Assembly: GCA_023386585.1 (NCBI GenBank)
Contig: JAEWJM010000027.1
Span: 1 to 25,817 of the forward strand
Direction: 5' to 3'
Length of the DNA stretch: 25,817 bases
Source: Bacteroidota bacterium
GTDB taxonomy: Bacteria; Bacteroidota; Bacteroidia; Flavobacteriales; Flavobacteriaceae
The notes under the pieces were generated by a model. The model ran no database searches. It was not told where the DNA came from and saw only the letters and a program-made list of their open reading frames with translations. A program made the position numbers and the translations under genes. This document shows, in pieces, positions 14,591 to 22,690 of the stretch (within the stretch, counting starts at the first letter, position 1; each line of letters begins with the position of its first letter).

Positions 14591-14670
14591 CCGCGTTAGG
14601 GATTGCAGTGAAAAGCCCGCAAACGAAGTGCGGACTTGCAGCGGAAAGCCCGGCGCGAAGCGCAACGCCC
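14591..14670. repeat. Dispersed intergenic repeat element, copy C (barrel-Gre spacer)
   Basis: On plus it reads TTAGGGATTGCAGTGAAAAG and onward. Two direct repeats, TTGCAGTGAAAAGCCCG (14603-14619) and TTGCAGCGGAAAGCCCG (14636-14652), are 33 bp apart, with hairpins CCGC/GCGG (about 14617-14633) and GCGC-GAA-GCGC. It fills almost the whole spacer between the outer-membrane barrel gene and the Gre-like gene. The core GGATTGCAGTGAAAA resembles GGATAGCAGTGGAAA of copy A. I recall similar spacers as frequent in Flavobacterium genomes. Confidence 0.65.
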
Positions 14671-14675
14671 AACTT

Positions 14676-16418
14676 TTAAAAATCGAATTTATAGCTTGCA
14701 CCCAGCATTACCTGGATTCCCTGAACCGGATAATTCAGCCATTTTTCGTAGCTCTGGTTCGCGATATTGTTGAGTTTCAGAAAACCGGTCAGGCGGTCGT
14801 TGTATTTGAATCCGACGTGCGCGTTGACATCGAAATAACTGTCGAGCGTAACGGTAATTCCGTCGGCGGTCTCGAACGAATCGGTGTTCATCAGCTGGTC
14901 TTTGCGTTCGCTGACAAAGAACAATCTTGCTCCGGCGTACCATTTTGGAGTGATCGTAACGTCGAGCGAGGCGCCGGCATTGAGTTCGGGAAGATTCCAG
15001 GCTTCTTTGCCGAATGCGACATCGTACTTTGAGAAAGTCGCATCGATTCCGAACGATACATTTTTCGAAAAATCGGCCTTGAGTTCACCGAAAACACTGA
15101 TCGTGCGCAGGTCGTCGTAAACCACTCCGAACGAATTCCCGTATTCGAAAGGCTCCGAAACCGTGAACGAGTACGGATTGTGAATGAAAAGCGCGCGGTC
15201 GCGTTCGTTGGTAAATCCGCCGCGGACGTTGTAGCTGACCATATTGGCAATCTTTCCTTTGAGTCCGCCGTAAACATCAAACTGGCGGTCTGTTGGCGCA
15301 ATGGCGATTGACGGTGACAGGTATGGATTTTCGTTTGTAAAGTCGCGATAGGAATTTTGCTGGAGTCCGCCTTCAGCACCGGCATAAAATACCATCGCAT
15401 CGCCGGCAATCTTGTACGATGCCGTGATATTCGGGTAAATAAAGAACTTCGAATCGCTGTTTTCAGAATCCATGCTGTAGAATGCGGTTGCGCCGAAATT
15501 GATGCTCCAGTCGTCTCGCACCATGTTGAAACTTGGCTGGATTCCGAGGTTCAGGAACGAATATTTCTGCAATCCGAAGTTGAAATTTTCATCGAAGCCG
15601 CCATTGACATAATCCACTATAATGTTCGTGTTGATTTGGGTTTTATTGATGTCAAAATGAAACTTCGGCTTTGCGATGAACCGATTTTCTTCGGCTCCGT
15701 AAGTATCCCAGAACCGGTCGTATTTGATCGAAACTACATTGACAATGCTTTCGTTGAAACTGATCTTGCCGCCAACGTATGCATTGTGGTAAACGTGTTG
15801 CGGCTCGATTGAATTCAGCAAAGCCTGACGGTCATCGTCGGTGAGGCCAAAGCCGAAGTCATCGGGAAGTCCGTACCAATTGTAACCCTGATATTGATAT
15901 CCGCCGTCGATGTTCCACGCGTAAGTTTGCTGGCGGTTTCCGTAAGTCAGGTCGGCCGAACTGTTGCTGAAACTGTCATTGAGCTCCACGCCATTGATTC
16001 CGCCCTGCGACGACAAATGGCGCAGCATGGCGCCAACGTAGCCGTTTTCGCCCACATTCTCGGTGACGAAAAGCTCGGCGTTTACGGTTCCGTAGTTTCC
16101 GAGTGCGAGTGTTGCAAAATTCTTGAACAGCCTTTCCTGCGCCGATTTTTCAACCGACGCCGCACGGCCTTTCGACGGCGTGAATGTCGACGCTACCGGA
16201 AACGAGAAAATGTTGTACTTGATGTTGGTCTTTTTCGTGGTTTCCTCATCATCCAGAACCGGAGTTTCCTTGACCTTGAATGCGTCGGAAATTGTTGGTG
16301 TATAAGGTTTGACAACGTTTACGACTTCGGTTCCGATGTCACCATCTTTTTTCTGGGCGCGCGCCGTTTGCAGGGTTGCCAATACGATTATCGCGAAAAA
16401 GGTGTGTTTGAAATTCAT
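14676..16418 (-). CDS. Outer-membrane beta-barrel protein, TonB-receptor-like without plug
   Basis: The 580-residue product has a signal peptide (MNFKHTFF, hydrophobic core, ending ARAQ). A conserved-looking segment VVNVVKPYTPTISDAF follows just after cleavage, then long alternating amphipathic strands rich in aromatic residues and Y/N/G turns, ending LGASYKFDF with a terminal phenylalanine, the usual outer-membrane barrel signal. The barrel resembles the C-terminal part of TonB-dependent receptors, but there is no plug domain and no room for one. An upstream in-frame ATG at 16442 exists; I chose 16418 because it starts the signal peptide cleanly. The TPR gene ends 38 nt upstream on the same strand, so they form an operon and probably a complex. 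Substrate or function is not known to me. Confidence 0.75.
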   Translation of the reverse strand: MNFKHTFFAIIVLATLQTARAQKKDGDIGTEVVNVVKPYTPTISDAFKVKETPVLDDEETTKKTNIKYNIFSFPVASTFTPSKGRAASVEKSAQERLFKNFATLALGNYGTVNAELFVTENVGENGYVGAMLRHLSSQGGINGVELNDSFSNSSADLTYGNRQQTYAWNIDGGYQYQGYNWYGLPDDFGFGLTDDDRQALLNSIEPQHVYHNAYVGGKISFNESIVNVVSIKYDRFWDTYGAEENRFIAKPKFHFDINKTQINTNIIVDYVNGGFDENFNFGLQKYSFLNLGIQPSFNMVRDDWSINFGATAFYSMDSENSDSKFFIYPNITASYKIAGDAMVFYAGAEGGLQQNSYRDFTNENPYLSPSIAIAPTDRQFDVYGGLKGKIANMVSYNVRGGFTNERDRALFIHNPYSFTVSEPFEYGNSFGVVYDDLRTISVFGELKADFSKNVSFGIDATFSKYDVAFGKEAWNLPELNAGASLDVTITPKWYAGARLFFVSERKDQLMNTDSFETADGITVTLDSYFDVNAHVGFKYNDRLTGFLKLNNIANQSYEKWLNYPVQGIQVMLGASYKFDF

Positions 16419-16456
16419 ATGTGTTGATTTTGTGGCGGACATGCCGTGACAAAAGT

Positions 16457-19400
16457 TTAGTCCTGGATTGATGAATTGGTTTTCGACTCGGCGGCCTTGA
16501 TCGTGGCCAGTTCACTTTGCGCTTCCTCGATCACATCAGGGTAAGCGGTGAAATTCTTGATCACGCTGTCAAGGATGTACGTCGCCTGGAAGCTGTCTTT
16601 CAGGGCGTAGAAATTTTTCGCCATTACGATCAGGCCTTTGGCGCCAAAATATTTATAACCCGAATAGTTCTTGGTCAGTTTCTGTACGGCCGTATTCGAC
16701 GCTTCGAATTTGCGATCCTTATTTTTAAAATAGGCGTCGTAATAGAGCGCTTCTGCTGCCAGTTCGCCACTTGCGATTGTCAGCAGCTTCGCATAAGCCG
16801 CGCGCGCCTTGGTTTCGTCGCCGGTTTTCATCGCCGAACGCGCCACGATGATCTGCGCATCCGATTTTACCTTGTCGTCCATTTTCGGATTGACAAGGAC
16901 TTTTTCGGCATAAACCACAGCATTTGGATAGTCTTTCTGCTCGTAATACGTTTTCATGAGGTTGGCCTGCGCGAATGTAATGTTCTGAGGAAAATCGGCT
17001 TCGGCTTCCAGGCGTTTCAGGATCGCTATCGTTTTCGCAGTATCGTTCTTTTTCAGATAGATCTCAGCAAGCCTTGCAAGCGATTGCTCGGTGAACTCGT
17101 TCCTCGGTTTTGAAATCACATATTCGTAATTGCCAATCGATCTGTCCTGTTGACCGTCGGCGTATAGCGACTGTGCGAGGTAGAAGTTGGCTTTCAATGC
17201 ATGTGCGCCGTCAGGGAATTTCGAAACATAGCCTGAAAAACCGCTTATCGCCTGCTTAAGGTTGTTTTGTTGGAATTGCTTTTCGGCAGCTTCATAAGTA
17301 TCGTTTTCGAGTTCTGAATCGGATACGGCTACAAAATCTAGCGTTTTCACCCACGCGGCATATTCGTCTACGCGGCCACTGTCGACATATATCAGTCTTG
17401 CAGTTTTAACGGCTTCAATCGCTTCCGGTGTCCGCGGAAAATCGGCGGCGACCTTCTTGAATTTTGCCAATGCCGGCTGGTCTTTGTCGCCGTTGTAATA
17501 GATTAATCCCTGACGGAGGATTGCCCGTGCCGTGTAATTTCCGCTCTTGAACTCGCTGATGAGCTGGTCGTAGGTTTTAATCGCAAGATCGGTCTTGTTT
17601 TCGGTCACATACGTATTTCCGAGTTCAAAAAGTGCATCGTCACGGAAACGCGATTTCGGAAATTGCTGCAGGAATTTGTTGAAGTCTTCGATTTTACGAT
17701 CGTTTTTCTGGACGAATCCGTAACTGATCGCTTTTTGATAGGCGGCGTAATCGGCATCGATGCTCTTCAGGTCGATTGCCTTGTTGTAAGCATCCATCGC
17801 CGGCCAATATTTCGCAGTCACAAAGCGGCTGTCGCCAAGTCGGAGATACGAATCGTTAAGCCGCACTTTATCGTCTTTCACAGCATCAATGTGCGCCTGG
17901 AAATACGTCGCCGCCTGATCGTACTGCTTTTGTTTGAAATAGGTGTACGCTATATTGTAGTTAATGTTTTTGTATTCGGGAGTCGACTTCGCTGCGGGCA
18001 TCGACATAAAATCCTTAAAGCTCACCAGCGCTTCGTCATAATTGTCAAGAACGTACTCGGTTTCGCCTCTCCAGAATGTGGCCCGCGCCGTATATTTCGG
18101 ATCGCGTGGCTCGGCGGTCGATTTCTTAAACATGGCGAGTGCGTCGCGGTAATTTCCGTCGGTGTAAAGTTCGAGTCCGCGATAAAACGTCACCTTCTGA
18201 TAAGCCGCCCGGTTGATGCTTTTGTTTTTTTCCAAAAGGTCGAGCGCTCCTTTGTAGTTTTTGGCGGTGATGAAGGAATCGATCAGCAGGCCTTCAACCT
18301 CGGCTTTTGCCGGAGAGTTGGGATATGTTTCAATGAATGAAAGCAAAACGTCCGGAACAGGCTGGTACGAATTGCCTATTTCATAGCTCAGTTTGGCATA
18401 GTTCAGATGCGCGTCTTCCTGGATTTTTGGATCGAACTGCATTTCCGAAGCGCTCTTGAACGCATTCAGCGCCTGTTGCTTACGGTCGGTTTTCAGGTAG
18501 CTTTCGCCGAGGTGGTAATAGGCATTTTGGGCAACCGAATCGTTTCCGCCGATGATTTTATTGAACTGCACGATGGCATTTTCATAGTCGTTCTGCTTGT
18601 AATAAGCATATCCGAGTTGGTAGTAATCGGTGTTGCTCCACTTTCCTTTTTTGCCTTTGTATTGCGTGAGATAGGGAATTGCCTTATCGTATTGTTTGAG
18701 GTTAAAATAGCTTTCCCCGATGATTTTGTTCAATTCGGATTTCTCGAGCGCGCTCGATTTTGCCATCGCCATTTGCCCCTGTTCGATCGCCTTCTGGAAA
18801 TTGCCGCTTTTGAAGCTCATGTCGGCCTGGAAATAAGACAGCTTTTCCTGATATTTTTTCTCACCGGAAACTTCCTCAAAATATTGAGATGCCTTTTTAT
18901 AATCATCGCCTTCATACGCCATGAAACCGAGGTAATACTTTGCTTGCGAGCCGTATTCGGGCGAGTTTACCACTTTGTTGAAATAGGAATTGGCTTCCTT
19001 TTGATTTTTTGCGGTGAAATAACTGTAACCTTTCTGGAAATTGAATTTATCGGCTTCGGCGGCGGTCAGCGTGGACTCGTCAACCTTGTCGAAATACTCG
19101 AGCGCCTGCGGATAACGGCCTTGGTCGAAATGATAGTGCGCGACTTCAATATAGGCCTGATTTTGCTTTGAGCTCGTTGGATAATCGTGCACGAAATTTT
19201 CCATTCGGATATCGGCGTCAGCCTGGTCAAGCCGGATCGCACAAAATGCGCTGTAATAGGCGCAATCGGCAGCGACATCCTGATTTTGGGTTTCCGACTG
19301 CACACGGTCGAAAAGAATCTGCGCCGATTGGTATTGCTGGTTTTTGAACAAGTCCAGCGCCCGGCTGAATTCTTCCGTTTCATTATTGTGGATAGCCGAT

Positions 19401-19468
19401 TTTTGGGCGGTGATGCTTAAGGTCGACGTCAGGAAAAACAGGATGAAAAGCCGTATTTTATTGCGCAT
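16457..19468 (-). CDS. Large periplasmic tetratricopeptide-repeat protein
   Basis: The 1003-residue protein begins with a signal peptide (residues 1-22, ending SITAQ) and then consists almost entirely of TPR-type helical hairpins from about 30 to 985. Recurring units follow the pattern A..YF.....Y..A...F..V, for example YPQALEYFDKV, YDKAIPYLTQY, YENAIVQFNKI and YDEALVSFKDF. There is no lipobox and no membrane segment beyond the signal, so it is probably periplasmic or outer-membrane-associated. TPR solenoids are protein-interaction scaffolds. The next gene on the same transcript is an outer-membrane barrel, a natural partner. It resembles the TPR/YbgF-type family in local repeats only; the exact function is not recognised. 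A TACATTTG promoter box lies 22 nt upstream of the ATG. Confidence 0.85.
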   Translation of the reverse strand: MRNKIRLFILFFLTSTLSITAQKSAIHNNETEEFSRALDLFKNQQYQSAQILFDRVQSETQNQDVAADCAYYSAFCAIRLDQADADIRMENFVHDYPTSSKQNQAYIEVAHYHFDQGRYPQALEYFDKVDESTLTAAEADKFNFQKGYSYFTAKNQKEANSYFNKVVNSPEYGSQAKYYLGFMAYEGDDYKKASQYFEEVSGEKKYQEKLSYFQADMSFKSGNFQKAIEQGQMAMAKSSALEKSELNKIIGESYFNLKQYDKAIPYLTQYKGKKGKWSNTDYYQLGYAYYKQNDYENAIVQFNKIIGGNDSVAQNAYYHLGESYLKTDRKQQALNAFKSASEMQFDPKIQEDAHLNYAKLSYEIGNSYQPVPDVLLSFIETYPNSPAKAEVEGLLIDSFITAKNYKGALDLLEKNKSINRAAYQKVTFYRGLELYTDGNYRDALAMFKKSTAEPRDPKYTARATFWRGETEYVLDNYDEALVSFKDFMSMPAAKSTPEYKNINYNIAYTYFKQKQYDQAATYFQAHIDAVKDDKVRLNDSYLRLGDSRFVTAKYWPAMDAYNKAIDLKSIDADYAAYQKAISYGFVQKNDRKIEDFNKFLQQFPKSRFRDDALFELGNTYVTENKTDLAIKTYDQLISEFKSGNYTARAILRQGLIYYNGDKDQPALAKFKKVAADFPRTPEAIEAVKTARLIYVDSGRVDEYAAWVKTLDFVAVSDSELENDTYEAAEKQFQQNNLKQAISGFSGYVSKFPDGAHALKANFYLAQSLYADGQQDRSIGNYEYVISKPRNEFTEQSLARLAEIYLKKNDTAKTIAILKRLEAEADFPQNITFAQANLMKTYYEQKDYPNAVVYAEKVLVNPKMDDKVKSDAQIIVARSAMKTGDETKARAAYAKLLTIASGELAAEALYYDAYFKNKDRKFEASNTAVQKLTKNYSGYKYFGAKGLIVMAKNFYALKDSFQATYILDSVIKNFTAYPDVIEEAQSELATIKAAESKTNSSIQD

Positions 19469-19489
19469 GTGTTCGATTTTTTAGTGGTT

Positions 19490-19497
19490 CAAATGTA
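19490..19497 (-). promoter_or_regulatory. -7 box for the TPR-barrel operon
   Basis: TACATTTG on minus matches TAnnTTTG exactly and gives a leader of about 15 nt before the ATG at 19468. No TTG was found at the -33 spacing. Confidence 0.5.
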
Positions 19498-19570
19498 TCG
19501 CTTATGCATAGGATAACGGAGCTAAATTGGCATTTATTATGAACACCTTTTTAACATATTAACGCTGTGG

Positions 19571-19753
19571 GGTTTGAGTTTTGAGCGGCTGTAGGATGGC
19601 GTGTTCAGGGCGCAGGTTCTTACAAATCTCAAACCAAGATTCTTGTTAAACTGCCGCGCGACAAACCATTGGATTAAAAATAAATGTCGGGTTTTTAACT
19701 TCTATCCGCACCAAACAAGCTTAATCGCTAATAGCTCACAGCTAAAAGCTTTT
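19571..19753. repeat. Decayed 7-bp repeats in the 314-bp spacer upstream of ftsE
   Basis: The spacer 19469-19782 has no convincing gene. It holds the divergent TPR promoter and three patches with a 7-bp period: GGTTTGA, GTTTTGA (19571-19584); GTGTTCA, GGGCGCA, GGTTCTT (19601-19621), similar to the units behind gyrB; and CGCTAAT, AGCTCAC, AGCTAAA, AGCTTTT (19726-19753). A 71-codon frame at 19601-19816 crosses it but runs into ftsE out of frame and has no protein-like features. Confidence 0.45.
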
Positions 19754-19756
19754 TAT

Positions 19757-19764
19757 TACTTTTA
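19757..19764 (+). promoter_or_regulatory. Possible -7 box for the ftsE operon
   Basis: TACTTTTA fits TAnnTTT with A in place of the final G, 18 nt before the ftsE ATG. There is no clear -33 element, so this is tentative. Confidence 0.3.
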
Positions 19765-19782
19765 CCGGCAAATCATCAAACC

Positions 19783-20466
19783 ATGCCACAAAACGTGCTT
19801 CATCTCAGGAACGTGACCGTTTTCCAGGACCACAGGGCCGTACTTTCGAATGTAAATCTTGAAGTCAACCACGGTGAATTTATTTATATCATCGGGAAAA
19901 CCGGATCGGGAAAAAGTAGCCTGATGAAGACGCTGTATGCCGATTTGCCGCTCCAAAAGGGTGAGGCAACAATTGTTGATTTTGATCTCGCGACGCTGAA
20001 GGAAAGGCAGATTCCATTCTTGCGTCGTAAGATTGGAATTGTATTCCAGGATTTTAAGCTCCTTCCCGACCGGACGGTTCACGACAACATGCTTTTCGTA
20101 CTGAAAGCAACCGGCTGGACGAACGCACGCGAAATGGATGCGAAAATCGATGAAGTCCTCGAGCGCGTCGACCTGAAGACTTTCGCCAAAAAAATGCCGC
20201 ACCAACTTTCGGGCGGCGAGCAGCAACGTGTGGCCATTGCCCGCGCATTGCTCAACGATCCGGAGCTCATTCTTGCCGATGAACCAACGGGAAATCTCGA
20301 TCCGCAGACCAGCGTTGAGATCATGGAAGTGCTTCGGAAAATCAACTCCAACGGCAAAACGATCATCATGGCCACGCACGATTATGCGCTAATCATGAAA
20401 TTCCCATCCAAAACGCTGAAATGCGAAAACGCCACCATTTTCGAGGTGGTGCAGCGTACCGTATAA
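19783..20466 (+). CDS. ftsE: Cell-division ABC transporter ATPase FtsE
   Basis: FtsE is the cytosolic ATPase that, with FtsX, transmits energy across the membrane to control peptidoglycan hydrolysis at the divisome. The 227-residue protein has Walker A GKTGSGKS (38-45), Q-loop VFQDFKLL, signature LSGGEQQRV, Walker B LILADEPTGNLD and H-loop ATHD. QDFKLLPDRTVHDN and the short length favour FtsE over the related LolD and MacB ATPases, though these are the main alternatives. No ftsX follows, unlike in many bacteria; instead a glycosyltransferase starts one base after the ftsE stop. FtsX must be encoded elsewhere if this is FtsE. Confidence 0.87.
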   Translation: MPQNVLHLRNVTVFQDHRAVLSNVNLEVNHGEFIYIIGKTGSGKSSLMKTLYADLPLQKGEATIVDFDLATLKERQIPFLRRKIGIVFQDFKLLPDRTVHDNMLFVLKATGWTNAREMDAKIDEVLERVDLKTFAKKMPHQLSGGEQQRVAIARALLNDPELILADEPTGNLDPQTSVEIMEVLRKINSNGKTIIMATHDYALIMKFPSKTLKCENATIFEVVQRTV

Positions 20467-20467
20467 A

Positions 20468-21364
20468 ATGTTATCGGTCTTAATTCCGACATACGATTAC
20501 GACGCCTGCGCGCTGGCAACCGAAATGTACCGCCAGTGCAAAGCCAACGATATCCCTTTTGAAATCATCTGCCGTGACGACGCCTCCGATTCGCCGCTGA
20601 TTGTTCGAAATCAGGAAATAAACGCGCTGGAGAACTGCAGCTTTGATGTCAACCCGGTAAATCTTGGCCGCGGAAGGAACATCAATTCGATGGCCGCCGA
20701 AGCAGAGTACGATTGGCTGCTTATCCTCGATTGCGACATGTTCCCGACGTCGCCGCACTTCATCGCGCAGTACCTCTCGCTCACAACCGAACCCGGACTC
20801 GAAATCGTTTACGGCGGAATAAAATACCACACCGACAAGCCTGCAAAAAACCAGTTGCTTCGATGGGTTTACGGGCACGAGCGCGAAGCGGTTCCGCATG
20901 AAAAACGAGAGCAGGATCGTTTCACCGCAACGCTAACGTCCAATCTTTTGGTGCGACGCAAGCTGCTCTTGACGCATCCGTTCTCGGGTGAGATCAAGGA
21001 ATATGGCTATGAAGACCTGGTATTTACGACCACTTTGGCAAAAAGCGGCGTAAGGGTGCGCCAGGCCGATAATACCGCGTACCATCTTAACCTCGAAACT
21101 TCTGCGATATTTCTCGGAAAAACGAAGGCAGCGCTGCGTAATTTGCGCTTCCTGATGGATAAAGAAATGTTGACCGAACAGGAAAGCGTTGTAATCCGTA
21201 CCTTCAGGAAAATTCGCAAATTCGGATTGAATCGTGCTGTCGCGTTTTTTTACAAGTTGTCGGAACCGCTGCTGCGATCGGTGCTGCTCTCGCCAAATCC
21301 GTCGCTTTTCCTATTCGACATTTATAAAATCGGCTATTTTTGTTCCATTAAAAAAAGCCGCTGA
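20468..21364 (+). CDS. Glycosyltransferase family 2
   Basis: The 298-residue GT-A enzyme starts MLSVLIPTYDYDA, the first strand of the nucleotide-sugar fold. It shows CRDDAS (acid for the nucleotide base, about 35-40), NLGRGRNIN (65-73), and the DxD metal motif as LILDCDMFP with D88 and D90. YGYEDLVFTTTLAKSG (about 178-193) provides the downstream ED catalytic-base motif. There are no clear membrane segments, so it is cytosolic or peripheral. The donor and acceptor cannot be named. It begins one base after ftsE and overlaps the next glycosyltransferase by one base (TGATG), so all three are translated from one message. Confidence 0.87.
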   Translation: MLSVLIPTYDYDACALATEMYRQCKANDIPFEIICRDDASDSPLIVRNQEINALENCSFDVNPVNLGRGRNINSMAAEAEYDWLLILDCDMFPTSPHFIAQYLSLTTEPGLEIVYGGIKYHTDKPAKNQLLRWVYGHEREAVPHEKREQDRFTATLTSNLLVRRKLLLTHPFSGEIKEYGYEDLVFTTTLAKSGVRVRQADNTAYHLNLETSAIFLGKTKAALRNLRFLMDKEMLTEQESVVIRTFRKIRKFGLNRAVAFFYKLSEPLLRSVLLSPNPSLFLFDIYKIGYFCSIKKSR

Positions 21365-22296
21365 TGCCATTCTTTTCGGTTGTCATTCCGCTATACAACA
21401 AGCAAAACTATATCGCCGGGACGATAGAAAGCGTACTCGGACAGGATTTTTCGGATTTTGAGCTCATCATTGTAGAAGATTGCTCGACCGATTCCAGCGC
21501 AGCAATGGTGGAAACATTCGATTCGCCGAAGCTGCGCATGATCCGCCACGAAAAAAACAAAGGTTTGTCGGCTGCCCGAAATACCGGAATCCGCAACGCC
21601 AATGCCGAATACATCGCTTTTCTCGATGCCGATGACCAATGGCATCCACAATTTTTATCCGAAATCAGCTCGCTAATCGACAAGAATCCCGACGCCTCGC
21701 TTTTTGCGACTTGTTATGAAGAGATCTATCCGGGCAATGTGTCGCTGAGGCCACGGTTCAATTGCGAGATTGCGAACGGAATAGTTACCGATTTTTTTGA
21801 GTGTAATCTGGGGCAACCCATTTATTGTCCGTCGTCGCTTTGCGTACAAAAAAGCGTTTTTAGCGAAATAGGCTATTATGACGAAGCGATTACTTTTGGC
21901 GAGGACGTCGATTTTAACATCCGTGCCAACGTTGTATTCCGGCTTGCCTGGTCGGCTAAATCGCTCGCTTATTACCGGATGCATTCGGAAAACCAGATTA
22001 CGAATTCGACGATCGGAAACAAAACAATCACCGATTTTGATTCCTACGAAGACCTTGCGTTTTCAAATAAGCCGCTGAAAAAATACCTGGATTTCCACCG
22101 GTACATTATGGCAAAACATTACCGGAATGAAGGAAATGAACTGATGTTTGCCAAAATGCTTGATGGGATTAGCCATTCGGGATTAAACTTGAGGCAGCGA
22201 ATATTGCTTCGGCTTCCCGCAGTCGCGTTGCGAAGCATTAAAATTTGGAAGAATATGCTGTTGCGAATGGGAATTAAACCGACATCCTATTCCTGA
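21364..22296 (+). CDS. Glycosyltransferase family 2
   Basis: A second GT-A enzyme of 310 residues: MPFFSVVIPLYNKQNYI is the canonical family start, followed by VEDCSTDSS (38-46), NKGLSAARNTGI (65-76) and FLDADDQW (DxD-type metal motif, 87-94). GEDVDFNIRA in the middle fits the ED catalytic region. It most resembles enzymes adding sugars to capsule, exopolysaccharide or O-antigen repeat units. Its 3' end overlaps the 3' end of the convergent fdtA-like gene by 23 bp (22274-22296). Confidence 0.9.
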   Translation: MPFFSVVIPLYNKQNYIAGTIESVLGQDFSDFELIIVEDCSTDSSAAMVETFDSPKLRMIRHEKNKGLSAARNTGIRNANAEYIAFLDADDQWHPQFLSEISSLIDKNPDASLFATCYEEIYPGNVSLRPRFNCEIANGIVTDFFECNLGQPIYCPSSLCVQKSVFSEIGYYDEAITFGEDVDFNIRANVVFRLAWSAKSLAYYRMHSENQITNSTIGNKTITDFDSYEDLAFSNKPLKKYLDFHRYIMAKHYRNEGNELMFAKMLDGISHSGLNLRQRILLRLPAVALRSIKIWKNMLLRMGIKPTSYS

Positions 22297-22681
22297 CGTG
22301 ATCAAGAAACTGGTCGAAATCCCTTATGTAATCGGATTCGTTGAAAACTTCGGAAGCGATCACCAAGCAGACCGATCCCGATGAAAAATTTTCGAGTTCA
22401 CGCCAGATGTTACTTCGGATAAGCAATCCTTTATCGGGTTTGTTCAGTGTTACCGTTTTTGTTTGCGAACCATCATTGAGCACAACGTCAAAACTGCCCG
22501 AAAGCGGAATCAGCAACTCCCATAACTCTTTATGCGCATGACCGCCGCGCCGGGCCGAGCTTGGCACATCAAATAAATAATAAACGCGCTTAATTTCGAA
22601 CGGAATCGCCTCGTTTTCAATAACTGCAATATTTCCCCGTAGATCTTCAATTTTGGGAAGGCTGATTATCTCTGCATTCAT
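22274..22681 (-). CDS. FdtA/QdtA-family sugar 3,4-ketoisomerase (cupin)
   Basis: The 135-residue single-domain cupin carries RRGGHAHKELWELLIPLSG (44-62), in which H48 and H50 are the expected catalytic/proton-relay histidines, and SFDVVLNDG on the next strand. Family members isomerise dTDP-4-keto-6-deoxyglucose to the 3-keto sugar on the way to dTDP-Fuc3N or Qui3N-type amino sugars. The companions normally needed (rmlA, rmlB, an aminotransferase and an acyltransferase) are not in the window. Some relatives in surface-glycan loci have only been assigned by homology, so the exact substrate is inferred. It starts 9 nt after the upstream GT4 gene and should be cotranscribed with it. Confidence 0.85.
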   Translation of the reverse strand: MNAEIISLPKIEDLRGNIAVIENEAIPFEIKRVYYLFDVPSSARRGGHAHKELWELLIPLSGSFDVVLNDGSQTKTVTLNKPDKGLLIRSNIWRELENFSSGSVCLVIASEVFNESDYIRDFDQFLDHVRNRMSV

Positions 22682-22690
22682 TTGGCTAAC

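Noticed and set aside
16517..19171. Several long plus-strand frames (up to 254 codons) opposite the TPR gene
   Set aside because: They mirror the biased codons of the repeat protein; the sequences are arbitrary mixes of F, I, R and V without motifs.
19601..19816. 71-codon plus-strand frame upstream of ftsE
   Set aside because: Crosses repeat remnants and the ftsE promoter and overlaps ftsE out of frame; composition is not protein-like.
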